Shown one piece after another: positions 5,972 through 9,498 of a DNA stretch of 9,498 nt; within the stretch, counting starts at the first letter, position 1, and the number at the start of each line of letters is the position of its first letter. A program made the position numbers and the translations under genes. The notes under the pieces are model-generated. The model was not told the DNA's origin. It did no database searches and was given only the letters and a program-made list of their open reading frames with translations. Origin of the DNA: Pseudomonadota bacterium (GTDB taxonomy: Bacteria; Pseudomonadota; Alphaproteobacteria; Rhizobiales; Rhizobiaceae); NCBI GenBank assembly GCA_023422735.1, contig JAFAGL010000022.1:1-9498 (forward strand). The letters run 5' to 3'.

Positions 5972-6823
5972 ATGGGTTCGATTATGCGTTTTGAAGGGAC
6001 TGCGGCTTACGTCGCTGACAAGGATCTGATGGTCGCCGTCAATGCGGCAATCGCACTTGAAAGACCGCTCCTTGTGAAAGGTGAGCCCGGGACTGGCAAA
6101 ACAGAGCTGGCCCGGCAGGTCGCAGCCGCTCTCGGTGTCGATTTCATCGAGTGGAACGTCAAGTCCACCACGAAAGCGCAGCAGGGTCTTTATGAATATG
6201 ATGCCGTGTCTCGCCTTCGTGACAGCCAACTGGGCGATCCACGCTTCAACGACATTTCCAATTACATACGGCGCGGCAAGCTGTGGGAAGCATTTGCTGC
6301 CGGCAGGAAAGTGGTGCTCTTGATCGACGAGATCGACAAGGCAGACATTGAGTTTCCAAATGACCTTCTACAGGAACTCGATCGCAACGAATTCTACGTT
6401 TACGAAACCGGAGAAACGATCCGCGCTGCAGTTCGGCCGATCGTGATCATCACGTCGAACAACGAAAAAGAGCTGCCAGACGCGTTTCTGCGCCGCTGCT
6501 TCTTTCATTACATTCGCTTCCCCGAGCCGGAGACTTTACAGAGAATCGTTGACGTCCATTACCCAGGTATCAAGCAGAATCTGGTGCGAGAAGCATTGAG
6601 CCGCTTTTACGAGATCCGCGAAGTTCCTGGCCTCAAGAAGAAGCCATCGACTTCGGAAGCCCTGGATTGGATACGCCTTTTGGTCGCCGATGACATCGCG
6701 CCAGAAGATTTGCGTGCAGATGCCAAGAATGCCCTGCCCAAGCTTCACGGCGCGCTTTTGAAAAATGAACAGGACGTGCATCTTTTTGAGCGGCTTGCAT
6801 TCATGGCACGTCGTCAAGGATAG
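5972..6823 (+). CDS. MoxR-family AAA+ ATPase
   Basis: This 283-residue cytoplasmic AAA+ ATPase is of the MoxR group, which work as chaperones with VWA-domain partners to activate or mature other proteins. Walker A is GEPGTGKT (residues 37-44), Walker B VVLLIDE (114-120), sensor 1 TSNN (161-164), and the arginine pair in AFLRRCFFHY (174-175) is the likely arginine finger. The C-terminal lid ends with LHGALLKNEQDVHLFERL, typical of the subgroup next to CoxE-like proteins. Start: ATG at 5972 has AGGA 5 bases before it. ATG at 5984 would begin MRFEG, the usual family start, and ATG at 5966 is also in frame. It is the first gene of a tight operon, 12 bp before the acetyltransferase gene. The client protein is unknown. 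Confidence 0.94.
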   Translation: MGSIMRFEGTAAYVADKDLMVAVNAAIALERPLLVKGEPGTGKTELARQVAAALGVDFIEWNVKSTTKAQQGLYEYDAVSRLRDSQLGDPRFNDISNYIRRGKLWEAFAAGRKVVLLIDEIDKADIEFPNDLLQELDRNEFYVYETGETIRAAVRPIVIITSNNEKELPDAFLRRCFFHYIRFPEPETLQRIVDVHYPGIKQNLVREALSRFYEIREVPGLKKKPSTSEALDWIRLLVADDIAPEDLRADAKNALPKLHGALLKNEQDVHLFERLAFMARRQG

Positions 6824-6835
6824 GAGTATAAACAC

Positions 6836-7282
6836 ATGCAAGGGATGGAAATCCGCCCTCCGGAAGCAAAGGACCAGGCTGACTGGCGTCGGCTCTGGAC
6901 TGCCTATCTTGACTTCTATGAAGCAAGCGTCCCGGAAGATGTTTATGCTGAAACCTGGCGTCGCCTTCATCTTGACGACCCCTACGAACCACGCTGCCTC
7001 CTAGCGGTCGTCGATACAAAGCCAGTCGGTCTTGTGCATTTTCTGTTCCATCGCACAACGTGGGCGGTCGAGAACAAGTGTTATCTCGAAGATCTCTACG
7101 TCGATCCAGAAAGGCGCGGAACAGGCCTGGGCCGCGTCCTGATTGAAGCCGTTTATCGCGCAGCTACTGATGCAGATGCTGAAAGCGTTTATTGGTTGAC
7201 GCAGGAAAGCAACCTCACCGCCCGGCGCCTTTATGACCGCATTGCTCGGAATACCGGTTTCATTCGTTATCGGATGGAGTGA
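6836..7282 (+). CDS. GNAT-family N-acetyltransferase
   Basis: This 148-residue protein has the GNAT fold, which transfers an acetyl group from acetyl-CoA to an amine on a small molecule or protein. The central block YLEDLYVDPERRGTGLGRVL (residues 83-102) is motif A, with the pyrophosphate-binding RRGTGLGR loop at 93-100. The C-terminal segment LTARRLYDRIARNTGFIRYR (127-146) is motif B. It is a single compact domain of normal length. AGGAG (6822-6826), overlapping the stop codon of the moxR gene, lies 9 bases before the ATG. The gene sits between the MoxR ATPase and the CoxE-like VWA genes with gaps of 12 and 9 bp, so it is very likely co-transcribed with them. The acetyl acceptor cannot be inferred. 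Confidence 0.92.
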   Translation: MQGMEIRPPEAKDQADWRRLWTAYLDFYEASVPEDVYAETWRRLHLDDPYEPRCLLAVVDTKPVGLVHFLFHRTTWAVENKCYLEDLYVDPERRGTGLGRVLIEAVYRAATDADAESVYWLTQESNLTARRLYDRIARNTGFIRYRME

Positions 7283-7291
7283 TCGGGCCTC

Positions 7292-8482
7292 ATGTTCATC
7301 CCCTTCTTCCTGGAGCTCAAGGCCGCAAGAGTTCCCGTTTCCTTGCGAGAATATTTAAGCTTGCTGGAAGGCATGGAAGCGAGATTGGTCGAATATGACA
7401 TCGAAGGCTTCTATTACCTGTCACGTGCCGTTCTCGTTAAAGATGAAAGACACATTGATCGTTTCGATCAGGTTTTTTCCCACATTTTCAAAGGCGTCGA
7501 AGCCATTTCCGGCGAAGTGGGCGCACAAACAACGGCGCTTCCCGAAGACTGGTTGAGGAAGCTCGCGGAAAAACACCTCACGGATGAGGAAAAGAAGCTT
7601 GTCGAATCCCTTGGCGGGTTCGAAAAGCTCATGGAAACGCTCCGGCAGCGGCTGGAGGAGCAAAAGGGCCGGCATCAAGGTGGTTCGAAATGGATCGGAA
7701 CAGCTGGCACATCGCCCTTTGGCGCCTACGGATATAATCCTGAAGGTATCCGCATCGGACAACACGAAAGCCGTCACCGTCGGGCCGTCAAGGTTTGGGA
7801 CAAACGCGAGTTCCGCAACTTCGACGACTCGGTCGAACTTGGAACACGCAATATCAAGATCGCATTGAAACGGCTGCGCCGCTGGGTGCGTGAAGGTGCT
7901 GCCGAAGAGTTGGACCTTCCCGGCACCATTCACGCAACAGCCGAGCATGGCTATCTTGATGTACAAACGCGTCCGGAACGGCGCAATGCAGTCAAGCTAC
8001 TAATGTTTTTTGACGTCGGTGGTTCGATGGATGATCACATCAGAATCGTCGAGGAGCTGTTCTCTGCGGCACGCGCGGAATTTCGCCAGCTCGAATACTT
8101 CTATTTCCACAATTGCCTCTACGAGGGCGTGTGGAAAGACAACAGCCGCCGCCACGTGGACGTCATCCCGACCTACGACGTACTCCATCGATACGGACCG
8201 GACTACAAGGCGATTTTCGTGGGCGATGCTTCGATGAGCCCTTACGAGATTGCCTATCCGGGCGGGTCCGTTGAGCACTGGAACGCTGAAGCAGGTGCGG
8301 TGTGGCTGCAAAGAGCGCTTGATCAATGGCCCAGTACGATCTGGCTTAATCCAAGCCTGGAAAAAACATGGGCGTACACGCAGTCAACAAGCATGATCCG
8401 AGAGCTCTTCGGGAATAGAATGTTTCCGCTCACTCTCAACGGGCTTGAAGCGGCGACAAAAGCGCTTTCACGTAAACATTGA
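7292..8482 (+). CDS. CoxE-like VWA-domain protein, partner of the MoxR ATPase
   Basis: This 396-residue soluble protein has an N-terminal helical region (MFIPFFLELKAARVPVSLRE, residues 1-20) typical of the CoxE/VWA group. A charged linker with coiled-coil character follows (about 93-128), and a VWA domain starts near 233. The metal-ion-dependent adhesion site is DVGGSMD (241-247), where the usual DxSxS reads DxGxS, and an acidic GDASMSP (311-317) probably supplies a further ligand. Family members pair with MoxR ATPases, as in CoxD/CoxE maturation of CO dehydrogenase, but no CO dehydrogenase genes are visible here. The ATG lies 9 bp after the acetyltransferase stop codon. GGAG at 7276-7279 is 12 bases upstream, rather distant, so translational coupling is likely. 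The protein ends normally and is followed by a 64-bp gap. Confidence 0.92.
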   Translation: MFIPFFLELKAARVPVSLREYLSLLEGMEARLVEYDIEGFYYLSRAVLVKDERHIDRFDQVFSHIFKGVEAISGEVGAQTTALPEDWLRKLAEKHLTDEEKKLVESLGGFEKLMETLRQRLEEQKGRHQGGSKWIGTAGTSPFGAYGYNPEGIRIGQHESRHRRAVKVWDKREFRNFDDSVELGTRNIKIALKRLRRWVREGAAEELDLPGTIHATAEHGYLDVQTRPERRNAVKLLMFFDVGGSMDDHIRIVEELFSAARAEFRQLEYFYFHNCLYEGVWKDNSRRHVDVIPTYDVLHRYGPDYKAIFVGDASMSPYEIAYPGGSVEHWNAEAGAVWLQRALDQWPSTIWLNPSLEKTWAYTQSTSMIRELFGNRMFPLTLNGLEAATKALSRKH

Positions 8483-8546
8483 CATGAATGCTGGTCGGCA
8501 GAGCTTTGCGTTCCTACATTTGTCCTGAAGAAAGGGAGCCGATCCT

Positions 8547-8957
8547 ATGGATACCCAAACAACCTATCCCGTGACACGCACTGACGCAGAATGGCGTGAC
8601 CGACTTTCGCCGGAGCAGTATGCAGTCATGCGAGGCCACGGCACCGAGCGACCTGGCAGTTGCGCCCTGCTCTATGAAAAGCGCGCAGGCACCTTTGAAT
8701 GCGCGGGCTGTGACCAGCCGCTTTTCGAATCGAGCCTCAAATTTGAAAGCGGGACCGGTTGGCCGAGTTTCAACGATCCGGTGGAAGGGTCTGTCGAAAC
8801 GACGGTCGACAGATCTCACGGGATGGTTCGCACTGAGGTTCACTGTGCGCGATGCGGCAGCCATCTTGGTCACGTGTTCGAAGACGGCCCTCCACCCACC
8901 TATCTCCGTTACTGCATCAATGGCGTGGCTTTGAACTTCGTGCCGCAGGAAGCGTGA
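8547..8957 (+). CDS. msrB: Peptide-methionine (R)-S-oxide reductase
   Basis: This 136-residue enzyme reduces the R epimer of methionine sulfoxide in oxidised proteins, with reducing power from thioredoxin. Structural zinc is held by Cys52/Cys55 (ECAGC) and Cys100/Cys103 (CARC). The substrate region GTGWPSF (69-75) and the GSHLGHVFEDGP block are intact. The catalytic Cys is Cys123 in RYCINGVALNF. Cys39 (RPGSCALLY) could be the resolving cysteine, but this is inferred from position. There is no signal peptide, so it is cytoplasmic. The start is well supported by GGGAG (8534-8538), 8 bases before the ATG. It lies 64 bp after the VWA gene in the same direction and could be co-transcribed. I see no terminator after it. 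Confidence 0.97.
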   Translation: MDTQTTYPVTRTDAEWRDRLSPEQYAVMRGHGTERPGSCALLYEKRAGTFECAGCDQPLFESSLKFESGTGWPSFNDPVEGSVETTVDRSHGMVRTEVHCARCGSHLGHVFEDGPPPTYLRYCINGVALNFVPQEA

Positions 8958-9001
8958 TAAATCACTCTGTGAGCATTTACTGACAGGAAAATAATCATTC
9001 A

Positions 9002-9030
9002 TTAACCATGTTGCGATTAATCCGGGTTAA
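9002..9030. promoter_or_regulatory. Candidate CtrA-binding motifs upstream of the L,D-transpeptidase
   Basis: TTAACCAT at 9002-9009 is an exact copy of the short CtrA recognition motif described in alphaproteobacteria. TTAA repeats at 9017-9020 and 9027-9030, but 6 bases apart rather than the 7 of the full consensus. TTAACC (9002-9007) and GGTTAA (9025-9030) also form an inverted repeat. The cluster lies 27 bp before the transpeptidase start, so a bound regulator could control it. This is inference from motif match only. Confidence 0.4.
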
Positions 9031-9056
9031 CTTTTTCTGGTTTCCGGAGCGCAAGA

Positions 9057-9498
9057 ATGTCCCTGTCCCGCCGTGGCTTTATTCTGGGCATATCCACTTT
9101 CCTTGCGGGGTGCGCTACTTCGCAGGTACCTCCGCCCTTGATGTCCTATGCGGCTCGGCCAGATGAGCAGTTCCCACTGGCAGCTATGCCGCTGGACACG
9201 ATTGACCCCGAATTGCGCCGCCAAGAGGTCAGCTATCCAACAAAGCTGAAGCCGGGTTCAATCGTGGTCGATACGCCGGCCCGGAGGCTCTACTTCATCC
9301 TGGGAGACAATCGCGCCATTCGATATGGCGTGGGTGTCGGGCGGGCGGGGCTCGCCCTTAAAGGTGGCGCAACGGTTGGTCGCAAGGCGAAGTGGCCACG
9401 CTGGACGCCAACTGCCAACATGATACGTCGCGAAGCACGTTATAAGAAATATGCTGGTGGAATGGCCGGCGGTCTCAACAATCCGCTGGGTGCACGCG
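9057..9498 (+). CDS. L,D-transpeptidase (ErfK/YbiS family) lipoprotein, 3' end outside window
   Basis: The first 147 codons are present and the gene continues past the edge. The protein would form 3-3 peptidoglycan cross-links or anchor proteins to the wall. It begins MSLSRRGFILG, a Tat-like twin-arginine signal, followed by the lipobox LAGC with Cys19, so it is probably exported folded and lipidated. A spacer rich in Pro and charged residues leads to the YkuD domain from about residue 65 (KPGSIVVDTPARRLYFI). RKAKWPRWTPTANMI and GGLNNPLGAR are typical of the rhizobial members. The catalytic SxGC(I/V)R segment lies beyond the window, so activity cannot be judged. GGAG (9046-9049) lies 7 bases before the ATG. 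CtrA-like motifs sit upstream. Confidence 0.92.
   Translation, partial: MSLSRRGFILGISTFLAGCATSQVPPPLMSYAARPDEQFPLAAMPLDTIDPELRRQEVSYPTKLKPGSIVVDTPARRLYFILGDNRAIRYGVGVGRAGLALKGGATVGRKAKWPRWTPTANMIRREARYKKYAGGMAGGLNNPLGAR

Noticed and set aside
7421..7966. Minus-strand open frame of 181 codons inside the VWA gene
   Set aside because: It is antisense to a well-supported CoxE-like coding sequence with continuous family similarity, and has no recognisable product.

Overview
The window looks like chromosomal core DNA from an alphaproteobacterium, most likely of the order Hyphomicrobiales (Rhizobiales). This rests on protein character and gene context: a cysteine-free L31, a MoxR/CoxE-type pair, a 5-formyltetrahydrofolate cyclo-ligase followed by a TIGR00282 phosphoesterase with a 6S RNA-like sequence upstream, and an L,D-transpeptidase with a Tat-type lipoprotein signal. 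The taxon is inferred from recollection of family sequences, not from a search.

Layout. Positions 1-479 hold no convincing gene. They contain a two-copy 47-bp palindromic tandem repeat (73-170) and a cluster of nested inverted repeats (276-372). rpmE (minus, 537-758) follows, with a good terminator and a candidate structured leader. It diverges from an ABCB-type half-transporter (plus, 972-2780). That gene converges on a TerC-family membrane protein (minus, 2823-3575), with a UUCG-loop terminator between them. Continuing on the minus strand, read from high to low coordinates, are a small four-helix membrane protein of unknown function (5409-5867), a 6S RNA candidate (about 5205-5335), 5-formyltetrahydrofolate cyclo-ligase (4558-5130) and a YmdB/TIGR00282 metallophosphoesterase (3664-4488).

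A divergent intergenic region with a perfect 14-bp palindrome separates the minus-strand block from a tight plus-strand operon. The operon comprises a MoxR AAA+ ATPase (5972-6823), a GNAT acetyltransferase (6836-7282) and a CoxE-like VWA protein (7292-8482). Methionine-R-sulfoxide reductase B (8547-8957) and an L,D-transpeptidase that runs off the window (9057 onward) follow. CtrA-like TTAACCAT/TTAA motifs lie upstream of the transpeptidase.

Most proteins are housekeeping and recognisable. I see no phage, insertion sequence, CRISPR array or clear defence system. The points most worth a second look are the acetyltransferase inserted inside the MoxR-VWA module and several structured non-coding elements: the rpmE leader, the folate cyclo-ligase/phosphoesterase spacer, the 5' repeats and the 6S region.
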